Virus record (IMG/VR): IMGVR_UViG_3300027752_000057
Coordinates: 1-34,314 of that record
Origin: a virus
Strand: one strand, 5' to 3'
Length of the DNA stretch: 34,314 nt
In this document: piece by piece, positions 1-6,136 of the stretch
Layout of the letters: each line of letters opens with the position of its first letter
How positions within the stretch are numbered: position 1 is the first letter of the stretch
The notes under the pieces: generated by a model
Told to the model about the DNA's origin: nothing
Seen by the model: the letters and a program-made list of their open reading frames with translations, nothing else
Databases searched by the model: none
Position numbers and translations under genes: made by a program

Positions 1-51
1 GTTGAAGAGGTTATGTTAAAAAGAACAGAAGTTTATGAAGAAAACATTTAA
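1..51 (+). CDS. C-terminal end of an upstream gene (partial)
   Basis: Frame 1 is open from the first base of the window and stops at TAA 49-51, giving a 16-residue tail ending in VYEENI. It overlaps the start of the next gene by 17 bases, as neighbouring genes in this operon also do. That overlap is the main reason to read it as the 3' end of a real co-directional gene. The fragment is too short to show a function, and a chance open frame cannot be excluded. Confidence 0.4.
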   Translation, partial: VEEVMLKRTEVYEENI

Positions 52-487
52 AAGAAAAAAAGGTCCTGTACAGTCGAAGAAGATATCATATGATGGTATC
101 AACTTCGCCTCTGGGCTTGAGCGTTATATGTATATGGCTTTGAGAAAAGCTAAGATAACGTCTTTATATGAAGGTCAAACTTTTGAGTTGTCAGAAGCTT
201 TTGAATTTCCTTTTGAATCATACGAAAGATGTGGTAACGGTAAAGGAGAATACAAAAACAGAGGCAATAAAAAAATACTTAATATAAAATATACACCAGA
301 CTTTGTAGGTAAGGGTTTTATAATTGAAACTAAAGGTAGAGCTAATGAATCATTTCCTCTTAGATGGAAGTTGTTTAAAAAGCTTATAACAGAAAGACGA
401 TTAGGACCACTTACATTATATAAACCACAAAATCATAAAGAATGCGACGAGACAGTAAGGTTAATCCTGGCCAAGCTAAAAGAGTAG
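35..487 (+). CDS. T7 endonuclease I-like PD-(D/E)XK nuclease
   Basis: This 150-aa protein has the layout of phage T7 endonuclease I (gp3), a Holliday-junction and branched-DNA resolvase. A FASGLER block (E29) matches the T7 FRSGLED block. It is followed by YTPDF (D89) and IIETKG (E98, K100), which gives the PD-(D/E)XK set E-D-ExK. In T7 the enzyme resolves branches and helps degrade host DNA into nucleotides; pairing with ribonucleotide reductase downstream fits the second role. A basic N-terminus (KKTFKRKKG) may contact DNA. The alternative is a DUF1064-type nuclease, which shares the same fold and core motifs. The start is the first ATG and overlaps the upstream gene end; there is no Shine-Dalgarno. 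Fold and motif assignment are solid; the exact substrate is inferred. Confidence 0.8.
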   Translation: MKKTFKRKKGPVQSKKISYDGINFASGLERYMYMALRKAKITSLYEGQTFELSEAFEFPFESYERCGNGKGEYKNRGNKKILNIKYTPDFVGKGFIIETKGRANESFPLRWKLFKKLITERRLGPLTLYKPQNHKECDETVRLILAKLKE

Positions 488-624
488 CTAGGCAGATGTA
501 CGGTGAGCGTCAAATTGATAAATGGTGCAAGTGGAGTTGGGATATACGAGGTAAAATTAAATATAAAGAATTAGTAGAACAGCAAAATAAATATAAAATA
601 AAAATATATGGAGGAGAAAACTAA
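442..624 (+). CDS. Small hypothetical protein, 60 aa
   Basis: A 60-residue, lysine/arginine-rich protein with a WCKWSWDIR tryptophan cluster in the middle. It has no membrane segment or signal and I do not recognise a family. It begins inside the end of the endonuclease gene (46-base overlap) and its end overlaps the next small gene by 17 bases, so it fills what would otherwise be a gap in the operon. An in-frame ATG at 496 would remove the overlap and give a protein of about 42 residues. A role in nucleic-acid binding would be a guess from its charge only. Confidence 0.55.
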   Translation: MRRDSKVNPGQAKRVARQMYGERQIDKWCKWSWDIRGKIKYKELVEQQNKYKIKIYGGEN

Positions 625-754
625 AAACTGGAGCCTTAGCGTAGGTACTTATCCAGGTATATTACTAGGTGCTAGAACCTATGATGAATTAGAACAAGTG
701 ACGCATGTTTTTTACCTGCCTTTTATTGATATAGCATTAGAAATTTATAAGTAA
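608..754 (+). CDS. Small conserved-type phage protein, 48 aa
   Basis: An ATG at 608 opens a 48-codon frame ending in TAA at 752-754. The protein contains SVGTYPGILLGARTYDE and then HVFYLPFIDIALEIYK. This hydrophobic/aromatic pattern resembles tiny hypothetical proteins that I recall from other marine phage genomes, but no function is known to me. The stop overlaps the nrdB start by one base (TAATG), so translation of nrdB is probably coupled to it. The leader is A/T-rich with no Shine-Dalgarno; the GGAGGAG just after the ATG is inside the coding sequence. Real-gene status rests on the junctions on both sides. Confidence 0.65.
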   Translation: MEEKTKNWSLSVGTYPGILLGARTYDELEQVTHVFYLPFIDIALEIYK

Positions 755-1722
755 TGGGATTATTTGATGAGCGCATAGCGTACAAACCGTTTGAGTACCC
801 TGAATACTACACAGAAGGTTGGTTAAAACAAGCACAGGCATTTTGGTTGCACACAGAAATATCAATGCAAAGTGATATTAAAAACTGGAATGAAGAGTTA
901 AATGAAAAAGAAAAAAACTTAGTAGGTAATATATTACTAGGTTTTGCACAAACAGAGTGCGCAGTAAGTGATTACTGGACACAAAAAGTTGTTGGCTGGT
1001 TTCCTAAACATGAGATACAGCAAATGGCCATGATGTTTGGATCACAAGAAACAATACACGCTGTAGCGTACAGCTATTTAAACGAAACTTTAAAACTAGA
1101 AGATTATGAAGCTTTTTTACATGAACCCGCTACTGCTCAGCGGTTTGATAATTTGGTTGCTTACAATGGTAAGTCTACTATTGGCATTGCGAAGTCTTTG
1201 GCGGTATTTAGCGCGTTCGCAGAAGGTGTTAGTTTATATTCTGCTTTCGCTGTACTTTATTCTTTTCAGTTACGTAATTTACTTAAAGGTATAGGGCAAC
1301 AAATGAAATGGTCAGTAAGAGATGAGTCTCTTCACAGTAAAATGGGTTGTCAATTATTTAGACACATGTGTGAAGAAGATAAAACTCTATTGTCTCAATG
1401 TAGAGAAGATATAATCAAAGCAGCTGAAACAATGGTTGAACTTGAAGAAAAGTATATTGACAAAATGTTTGAGATGGGTGATATTGAAGGTATCAAAGCT
1501 AATGATTTAAAGCAATTTATAAAAAAGAGAACTAATGAAAAACTTGTGGAACTCGGTTATGTTGACCTGGGATCGTATTTTGCGTATGACACTAAAGCAG
1601 CAGCTAATCTTGATTGGTTCTATCATCTTACCGGCGGGGTCACTCATACTGATTTTTTCGCAACTAGACCGACTGATTATTCGAAAGCAGGCGAAGGAGA
1701 AGACTTTGAAGACATATGGTAA
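754..1722 (+). CDS. nrdB: Ribonucleotide reductase class I small subunit
   Basis: The 322-aa beta subunit makes and stores the radical used by NrdA to reduce ribonucleotides to deoxyribonucleotides for phage DNA synthesis. The full di-metal ligand set is visible: E68 (in QTEC, where E. coli has Asp), E99 and H102 (QETIH), E157 (FAEG), E191 and H194 (RDESLH). Y106, seven residues after E99, is in the tyrosyl-radical position (E. coli Y122), so this looks like a tyrosyl-radical enzyme rather than a Tyr-less class Ic type. The acidic/aromatic C-terminus (EDFEDIW) fits the tail that docks into the large subunit. It starts at the TAATG junction and overlaps the next gene by 7 bases. It is separated from nrdA by three small genes. 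Confidence 0.96.
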   Translation: MGLFDERIAYKPFEYPEYYTEGWLKQAQAFWLHTEISMQSDIKNWNEELNEKEKNLVGNILLGFAQTECAVSDYWTQKVVGWFPKHEIQQMAMMFGSQETIHAVAYSYLNETLKLEDYEAFLHEPATAQRFDNLVAYNGKSTIGIAKSLAVFSAFAEGVSLYSAFAVLYSFQLRNLLKGIGQQMKWSVRDESLHSKMGCQLFRHMCEEDKTLLSQCREDIIKAAETMVELEEKYIDKMFEMGDIEGIKANDLKQFIKKRTNEKLVELGYVDLGSYFAYDTKAAANLDWFYHLTGGVTHTDFFATRPTDYSKAGEGEDFEDIW

Positions 1723-1973
1723 CAAAGAATAAATTACTTAAGCTATTAGCTTATACGAATAAATTAACATCGTATCAAAAGTTTGCATCGCGTATTGGTT
1801 ACTTCGGTGCAGGTTTTTTGATAGCAGGACAATGGACGTTAGAGCCTAAATTATTTATAATAGGTTTTATGTGTGTAATAGTTCAAACGTCCTCAAGAAA
1901 ACAATGGAATCTTGTAGCTTTAAATCTTAACGGTTTAGTTGCTTGGTTAACACATTTAACAAAAATAATATAA
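1716..1973 (+). CDS. Small membrane protein, 85 aa
   Basis: An 85-residue protein with two to three hydrophobic stretches: about residues 26-40 (IGYFGAGFLIAG), 45-58 (KLFIIGFMCVIVQ) and 65-80 (LVALNLNGLVAWL). The N-terminus is basic. The short loop SSRKQWN between hydrophobic stretches suggests a small polytopic inner-membrane protein. It overlaps the end of nrdB by 7 bases and is followed four bases later by the lipoprotein gene. It sits in the metabolism operon rather than beside the endolysin, so a holin role is less likely. Function unknown. Confidence 0.75.
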   Translation: MVTKNKLLKLLAYTNKLTSYQKFASRIGYFGAGFLIAGQWTLEPKLFIIGFMCVIVQTSSRKQWNLVALNLNGLVAWLTHLTKII

Positions 1974-1977
1974 AAAT

Positions 1978-2388
1978 ATGAAAAAACTAATAATCATTGC
2001 ATTAACATTAATGTTTGCATCTTGTAGTAGCACGTATGATATTTCAACAGACTATAGGATTAAGAGTATATTAACAATAACAGAGGCTGGAGATACTCTT
2101 GCTGTACCAGTTAGAGATTTTAAGTTTAGAATACTTGATAGAAGAATACAAGAGATAATAGATCGTGATCCGTTTAGATATCAATATAGAAGAAACTGGC
2201 AAAACTGGAACTATAACTCGTATCCTATACCAAGTTACAATCAAGGATACAACTACAATAGACCTAAACCTAATGTAAAACCAAACATTAAACCGTTTAA
2301 TCCACCAGCAATTATTAAACCATTAAACATACCAAGCATTAAACCTATTGTGAAACCAACTCAAAACAAAAAAAATGAAAGGAAATAA
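1978..2388 (+). CDS. Phage-encoded lipoprotein with Pro/Lys-rich tail
   Basis: This 136-aa protein opens with a lipoprotein signal: basic MKK, a hydrophobic core (LIIIALTLMF) and the lipobox ASC with C16 as the predicted lipidated residue. After processing, a short polar region leads to a Tyr/Asn/Trp-rich stretch (RRNWQNWNYNSYP, about 73-85) and then a C-terminal stretch of repeated KP/IKP units from about residue 96 to the end, reminiscent of extended periplasmic spans. Residue +2 after the Cys is Ser, which by enterobacterial rules would favour the outer membrane; whether that holds in the inferred host is unknown. Possible roles include superinfection exclusion or envelope modification. 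It lies between nrdB and nrdA, 4 bases after the membrane-protein gene, and overlaps the next gene by 14 bases. Confidence 0.8.
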   Translation: MKKLIIIALTLMFASCSSTYDISTDYRIKSILTITEAGDTLAVPVRDFKFRILDRRIQEIIDRDPFRYQYRRNWQNWNYNSYPIPSYNQGYNYNRPKPNVKPNIKPFNPPAIIKPLNIPSIKPIVKPTQNKKNERK

Positions 2389-2620
2389 GCAAAGTACTAC
2401 AGATTTATTAAAGAAAAAAGTTAAAGCACTAACAAATGTTGTACAGCAATTAATTAAAGAAGTTCAAATGAATGCTAGTTTAGCTCAAGGAGTTTTAACA
2501 GCTTTTCAATTACATATTGGAGAAGAAGAATGGGATAAAATTGTAAGCGAGTTAAAAAAAGTAGAAGAAAGAAAACACGCAGCTGCTGCTGGTATAAACG
2601 AAAAAAAACTAGAACTATAA
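2375..2620 (+). CDS. Small helical/coiled-coil protein, 81 aa
   Basis: The protein is mostly helix-forming and charged: a basic start, heptad-like stretches (LLKKKVKALTNVVQQLIKEV, about 11-30), and a second amphipathic helix (WDKIVSELKKVEERK, about 53-67). There is no signal or membrane segment, so it is probably cytoplasmic and may oligomerise. It overlaps the lipoprotein gene by 14 bases, and its TAA directly abuts the nrdA ATG (TAAATG), which suggests translational coupling with nrdA. Function not recognised. Because it is co-translated with nrdA, a regulatory or accessory role in nucleotide reduction is possible, but this is inference. Confidence 0.7.
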   Translation: MKGNKQSTTDLLKKKVKALTNVVQQLIKEVQMNASLAQGVLTAFQLHIGEEEWDKIVSELKKVEERKHAAAAGINEKKLEL

Positions 2621-4339
2621 ATGTGGAATAATGAATGGAAAAAAGGTGAAGACTATCCAAAATGGGGAGACACAGAGGTATACAAAAAAACTATCTCTGG
2701 GGGATATTTATTTAACGGCGAGTCTCCTAAGGAAGCATATCAAAGAGTCGCCAAAACAGTTGCAAGAAGGTTATATAAACCTGAAATGGCAGAAACTTTT
2801 TTTGAGTATATTTGGAACGGCTGGCTTTGTCTCGCTAGCCCTGTACTTTCCAATACTGGTACCGATCGCGGTCTTCCTATTAGTTGTTTTGGCATTGATG
2901 TAGCTGATAGCATACAAGATATAGGAGGTAAAAATTTAGAGATGATGCTACTCGCTAAGCACGGCGGTGGAGTTGGTATCGGTATAAATCAAATAAGACC
3001 CGCTGGCGCTAGAATAACAGGAAATGGAACATCAGATGGAGTCGTCCCTTTTTGCAAAATATACGATTCAACAATTCTTGCCACTAATCAAGGATCAGTT
3101 AGACGAGGAGCTGCTTCAGTTAATATTAACATTGAGCACGACGATTTCGAAGAGTGGCTTGAAATCAGAGAACCTAAAGGAGATGTTAACAGACAGTCGC
3201 TTAACCTACATCAGTGCGCAGTTGTTGGTGATAAATTTATGCGTAGGCTTGAACAAGGAGATCCAAAAGCTAGAAATAGATGGAGTAAATTACTTAGAAA
3301 GCGAAAAGCAACTGGAGAGCCGTATATTATGTTTAAAGGCAACGTTAACAAGAAGAATCCTAAAGCTTATAAAGAAAATGGATTAAAGGTACATATGACT
3401 AACATATGCAGCGAAATAACATTACATACTGATGAAAACCATAGTTTTGTTTGTTGTTTATCATCGTTAAATTTAGCAAAATATGAAGAATGGAAAGGTA
3501 CTAATCTTATTTACGACAGTATATGGTTCCTTGATGGAGTCATGGAAGAGTTTATACAAAGAGCTAAAGGCTTACGAGGATTTGAAAACGCGGTTAGGTC
3601 GGCTACGAAAGGAAGAGCTCTTGGCTTGGGAGTTTTGGGCTGGCACACATACCTACAGGAAAAAGGTATCTCGTTCGAAGGTCTACTTGCTCAGTTTGAA
3701 ACTAGGAAAATATTTAGTCAAATTAAAATTGAAAGCGAAAGGGCTAGTATGGCACTTGCAGAAACTTATGGAGAACCTTTATGGTGTTCTGGAACTGGCA
3801 TGCGTAATACTCATCTTCGCGCTGTTGCTCCCACTGTTAGCAATAGTAAGCTCAGTGGCAATGTCTCGGCGGGCATAGAACCTTGGGCAGCAAATGTATT
3901 TACAGAGCAATCAGCTAAAGGTACTTTTATACGTAAAAATCCTACATTAGTAAAATTATTAAGAAAGCACAAACTAAATAATGAAGAAATATGGAATAAA
4001 ATCTTGGTTGACGGTGGTAGCGTCCAAGACATTGATGAGCTTAATGATGTTATTATGGCCCATGAAACACCCGCAAAGGAGGTATTTAAAACTTTTAAGG
4101 AGATTAATCAGCTAGAGTTAGTTAATCAAGCTGGATTAAGACAACAATATGTAGATCAGTCAGTAAGTTTAAATTTAGCTTTCCCTAGTGTTGCTACACC
4201 AAAATGGCTTAATAAAGTGCATTTTGAAGCTTGGAAAAAAGGAGTTAAGACTTTATACTATACAAGAACAGAAAGCGTCTTACGGGGCGATATTGCAGCC
4301 ACAGCAATGAATGAAGATTGCTTGGCGTGTGATGGTTAA
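2621..4339 (+). CDS. nrdA: Ribonucleotide reductase class I large subunit
   Basis: The 572-aa alpha subunit holds the active site for ribonucleotide reduction. The redox cysteine pair is C89 (ISCFG) with C278 or C279 (FVCCLSSLNL). The thiyl-radical loop TNICSEI carries N261, C263 and E265. The family signature APTVSNSKLSGNVSAGIEP covers about 403-420. Y546 and Y547 (LYYTRTES) form the end of the radical-transfer path, and C567/C570 (CLAC) are the C-terminal shuttle cysteines. At 572 aa it is much shorter than the E. coli enzyme (761 aa). The N-terminal ATP-cone that senses dATP is absent, as in several phage reductases, which would free the enzyme from host feedback inhibition. It is the last gene of the plus-strand operon, before a strong terminator. 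Confidence 0.96.
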   Translation: MWNNEWKKGEDYPKWGDTEVYKKTISGGYLFNGESPKEAYQRVAKTVARRLYKPEMAETFFEYIWNGWLCLASPVLSNTGTDRGLPISCFGIDVADSIQDIGGKNLEMMLLAKHGGGVGIGINQIRPAGARITGNGTSDGVVPFCKIYDSTILATNQGSVRRGAASVNINIEHDDFEEWLEIREPKGDVNRQSLNLHQCAVVGDKFMRRLEQGDPKARNRWSKLLRKRKATGEPYIMFKGNVNKKNPKAYKENGLKVHMTNICSEITLHTDENHSFVCCLSSLNLAKYEEWKGTNLIYDSIWFLDGVMEEFIQRAKGLRGFENAVRSATKGRALGLGVLGWHTYLQEKGISFEGLLAQFETRKIFSQIKIESERASMALAETYGEPLWCSGTGMRNTHLRAVAPTVSNSKLSGNVSAGIEPWAANVFTEQSAKGTFIRKNPTLVKLLRKHKLNNEEIWNKILVDGGSVQDIDELNDVIMAHETPAKEVFKTFKEINQLELVNQAGLRQQYVDQSVSLNLAFPSVATPKWLNKVHFEAWKKGVKTLYYTRTESVLRGDIAATAMNEDCLACDG

Positions 4340-4344
4340 AATCA

Positions 4345-4375
4345 AAAAAGGGCTCTCGTTATGAGGGCCCTTTTT
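4345..4375. terminator. Bidirectional Rho-independent terminator
   Basis: A perfect inverted repeat: AAAAAGGGCTCTC, loop GTTAT, then GAGGGCCCTTTTT, a 13-bp stem with one G-T wobble. It begins five bases after the nrdA stop. Read on the plus strand it ends in five Ts; read on the minus strand it ends in six Ts (opposite A4344-A4349). It therefore serves both convergent operons and marks the boundary between the metabolism unit and the late unit. Confidence 0.93.
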
Positions 4376-4382
4376 CGGTTAC

Positions 4383-4421
4383 AGGAACTTTAGGTATGGT
4401 ACGCCTATTTATCTTGTTCCT
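4383..4421. repeat. Nested inverted repeat at the end of the late operon
   Basis: AGGAAC (4383-4388) pairs with GTTCCT (4416-4421), and inside it TAGG (4391-4394) pairs with CCTA (4404-4407). On the minus strand this folds right after the stop codon of the last late gene and before the bidirectional terminator. It has no T-run and is not a terminator on its own. It could protect the 3' end of the transcript or be a processing site. The stems are short, so function is uncertain. Confidence 0.4.
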
Positions 4422-5008
4422 TATTTTTTAGGATTATAAAACTTTCTACCAACTGCTGGTCTTAATGTATCTCTAACTGTTTCTCTACCATCAATACTAA
4501 TATTTGAGTTTGGTCCGCTTTGAATAGCTTCGTCATCACCTAATGAAACCATAAACTGACCGTCTTCGTCTTCTTGAATTTCGCTAATATCTTGTACATC
4601 ATACGTGTTTGGAAAAGGCCCAACCTTTCCAAAATTAGTGCTTTTGTAAATACTTTCATCGTTAACGGTTTCGTCTATTAAATCTCCAGTTTTAGCATCT
4701 TCGTATGCGCCTCTGTTTCCTAATTGTCTTTGATCTAAAGGAGATTCTTTTTCTGAATATATTTGGCTTTTAAAATCAGGATGCTTAGGGTTTCTCATGT
4801 TTGTTAATACTCCATCTTCTGGATCAACAGATACATCAAATTCTTTACTATAAAATCCTTTATCGTTTTTCATAGCTACTCCATGTAAGCTGTCTCTTTG
4901 TCTTTCGGTTAATTCGTCTGATTTAGGGTTGTATACAAATCTTTCTATTGCTTTTTTTTGTGCTAAAGGAGATTTATCGCTAAATTTTTGTTTAAATGGT
5001 GAATTCAT
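4421..5008 (-). CDS. Hypothetical late protein with SP motifs, 195 aa
   Basis: The last gene of the late operon encodes a hydrophilic 195-aa protein with no signal or membrane segment. It carries SPF at residues 3-5, SPLAQK near 13 and SPLDQRQL near 89. The same short SP-hydrophobic/basic pattern is found in the two other small proteins nearby (5053-5412 and 6156-6839). Its centre contains an EDGV/NPKHPDF block and its C-terminus is basic (GRKFYNPKK). The leader is about 44 bases of A/T-rich sequence with an ACAAAATG start and no Shine-Dalgarno. Its position after the lysis genes does not fix a function; a minor virion component is possible. I do not recognise the family. Confidence 0.75.
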   Translation of the reverse strand: MNSPFKQKFSDKSPLAQKKAIERFVYNPKSDELTERQRDSLHGVAMKNDKGFYSKEFDVSVDPEDGVLTNMRNPKHPDFKSQIYSEKESPLDQRQLGNRGAYEDAKTGDLIDETVNDESIYKSTNFGKVGPFPNTYDVQDISEIQEDEDGQFMVSLGDDEAIQSGPNSNISIDGRETVRDTLRPAVGRKFYNPKK

Positions 5009-5052
5009 TTTGTTTTTTTTAGTTGTTATAATTTTTTATTTATATTTTGTTC

Positions 5053-5412
5053 TTAACATTTCCATCGTGCTCTAGCAGCTTTACCTCTTTCGCCTGTCCA
5101 ACCTTTAGATCTAGCACAAAATGACTTTCTTCTACCTGCTGCTTTACTACCAGGTTTTACATCTCCTGTTACTGCAGTTTGTAATTTACTACCTGGATTC
5201 TCTTTTTTATAATCTTTTACACCTTTCTCAGTCATACCAGCACCTTCTTCTTCTGTTCTAAAAGTTCTGCCTTCTCCTTTGGTAGTTTTTCTCATTTTAG
5301 CTGGGCTTTCCATGTCTTCAATATGCTTTTGAATCTTTTCAGATTGCTTTAAGTGCATTTTAGAAGCCCCTTGTAGTTCTTTAACTATTTTTGCTAATCC
5401 TCCTTTTTCCAT
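5053..5412 (-). CDS. Small basic protein with GRRKSFCARS motif, 119 aa
   Basis: A strongly basic 119-aa protein. The N-terminal third is a likely amphipathic helix (residues 5-33), then ESPAKMRK (35-42). Residues 49-119 form a conserved-looking block: GAGMTEKGVKDYKKENPGS, LQTAVTGDVKPGS, then GRRKSFCARSKGWTGERGK and a final RWKC. The block resembles a small domain of unknown function that I recall from marine phage proteins, with the RRKSFCAR core as the hallmark (recollection only). The charge suggests DNA or RNA binding, perhaps with packaged DNA. It lies 10 bases after the amidase gene, which suggests one transcript. Two cysteines (C99, C119) could form a metal or disulfide site. Confidence 0.8.
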   Translation of the reverse strand: MEKGGLAKIVKELQGASKMHLKQSEKIQKHIEDMESPAKMRKTTKGEGRTFRTEEEGAGMTEKGVKDYKKENPGSKLQTAVTGDVKPGSKAAGRRKSFCARSKGWTGERGKAARARWKC

Positions 5413-5422
5413 TGTTTTTTAT

Positions 5423-5848
5423 TTATATATTGCAATATTCTTTATAAGCATCAAAGCACGGACAAGATTTTGCTGCAAACTCATTATGGCCATGTATTGT
5501 AGCATCTGTATGCATTTTTTTTAATGTTTTTAACAACAGTAGCAAGCTTTCTTTTTGTTCTGATGTTCTAGTATCTTTAGCTATCCATTTACCATTAGAA
5601 CCACGTTCTGATTCAACGCCCCCAATATAACAAATTCCTATAGAACCTTTATTGTGGTTTTTAACATGAGCTCCTTGCTTATATATGCTACGACCGTATT
5701 CTATAGTACCATCCAATAAAACTACATAGTGATAACCTATACCGTTCCAGCCTCTTTTTAAATGCCACCGATTTATTTCTGCAGCATCTAAATCTCTACC
5801 TTCTTGTGTAGCGGAACAATGAACTATTATTTTATTTATTTTTCGCAT
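5423..5848 (-). CDS. Endolysin: T7 lysozyme-like N-acetylmuramoyl-L-alanine amidase
   Basis: A 141-aa Amidase_2 enzyme that cuts the bond between N-acetylmuramic acid and L-alanine in peptidoglycan, releasing progeny. Zinc ligands match T7 lysozyme: H10 (IIVHCSAT), H121 (HGHNEF) and C129 (KSCPCFD). The catalytic Y39 (IGYHY) and K127 are also present, and HVKNHNKGSIGICYIGG matches the T7 core. Relative to T7, the N-terminus is about seven residues shorter. That is the region T7 lysozyme uses together with other surfaces to bind and inhibit its RNA polymerase, so a polymerase-inhibitor role is less likely. There is no signal peptide, so it needs a holin; the holin-like gene lies immediately upstream and overlaps by 17 bases. 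Confidence 0.95.
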   Translation of the reverse strand: MRKINKIIVHCSATQEGRDLDAAEINRWHLKRGWNGIGYHYVVLLDGTIEYGRSIYKQGAHVKNHNKGSIGICYIGGVESERGSNGKWIAKDTRTSEQKESLLLLLKTLKKMHTDATIHGHNEFAAKSCPCFDAYKEYCNI

Positions 5849-5996
5849 TTTCTTTTTTAAGATTCACCCATTTTGTTATGGTATATCCTATAGTTACAGC
5901 TAATAAAAATATTTTTAAACCCATCTCTAAAGTAGTAAAAGTTGTAACTCCTAAAGTAGAGGCATTTATAACGTATAATTTTAATTGCTCTGTCAT
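5832..5996 (-). CDS. Holin-like small membrane protein, 54 aa
   Basis: An ATG at 5996-5994 opens a 54-codon frame that ends at 5832, overlapping the amidase start by 17 bases. The protein starts MTEQLKLYVINAS, has a hydrophobic segment at about residues 26-41 (GLKIFLLAVTIGYTIT) and a basic C-terminus (KWVNLKKENAKNK). Small size, one clear membrane segment, a charged basic tail and direct overlap with the endolysin fit a pinholin- or T7 gp17.5-like holin. A short amphipathic stretch before it (VINASTLGVTTFTTLEM) could be a second weak segment. It is linked to the upstream 46-aa gene by a one-base TAATG overlap. Function is inferred from context and topology. Confidence 0.75.
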   Translation of the reverse strand: MTEQLKLYVINASTLGVTTFTTLEMGLKIFLLAVTIGYTITKWVNLKKENAKNK

Positions 5997-6136
5997 TATT
6001 TTTTACATTTACATAATTTGTATGGACACGATTCCACATCAAACATTAATTTTGATACTAACATATTCCAATAGCATTGAAATAAACACCACCAAGCTTG
6101 TATCTTTAATCCTAATTTTACTAAAAATTTTCCCAT
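5996..6136 (-). CDS. Small Cys/Trp-rich protein, 46 aa
   Basis: An ATG at 6136-6134 starts a 46-codon frame ending TAA at 5998-5996, sharing one base with the holin-like start (TAATG). The protein has a basic amphipathic start (GKFLVKLGLKI), an aromatic/Cys stretch (AWWCLFQCYWNMLV) and a C-terminal cysteine cluster (CPYKLCKCKK). The three closely spaced C-terminal cysteines (C37, C42, C44) could bind metal or form disulfides. It may be a membrane-associated accessory lysis protein because of its place in the cassette, but no family function is known to me. It fills exactly the space between the 227-aa gene and the holin-like gene. Confidence 0.65.
   Translation of the reverse strand: MGKFLVKLGLKIQAWWCLFQCYWNMLVSKLMFDVESCPYKLCKCKK

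Noticed and set aside
611-618. GGAGGAGA as a Shine-Dalgarno for nrdB
   Set aside because: It lies about 140 bases upstream of the nrdB start and inside the 48-aa gene (codons 2-3), so its position does not fit.
1716-1973. Holin role for the 85-aa membrane protein
   Set aside because: It lies in the opposite operon from the endolysin, while a better holin candidate overlaps the endolysin start.
1978-2620. Spanin pair (lipoprotein as outer-membrane spanin, coiled-coil protein as inner-membrane spanin)
   Set aside because: The coiled-coil protein has no membrane anchor, and the genes are in the metabolism operon rather than with the endolysin.
3024-3386. A 120-codon frame inside nrdA
   Set aside because: It is fully covered by nrdA, whose catalytic motifs span the same bases; this is a shadow frame.
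5857-6042. A 61-codon open frame on the minus strand in the lysis region
   Set aside because: It conflicts with the 46-aa and 54-aa frames, which have precise stop-start junctions and a sensible membrane segment. Its protein is a Tyr/Asn/Phe-rich product typical of AT-rich shadow frames.
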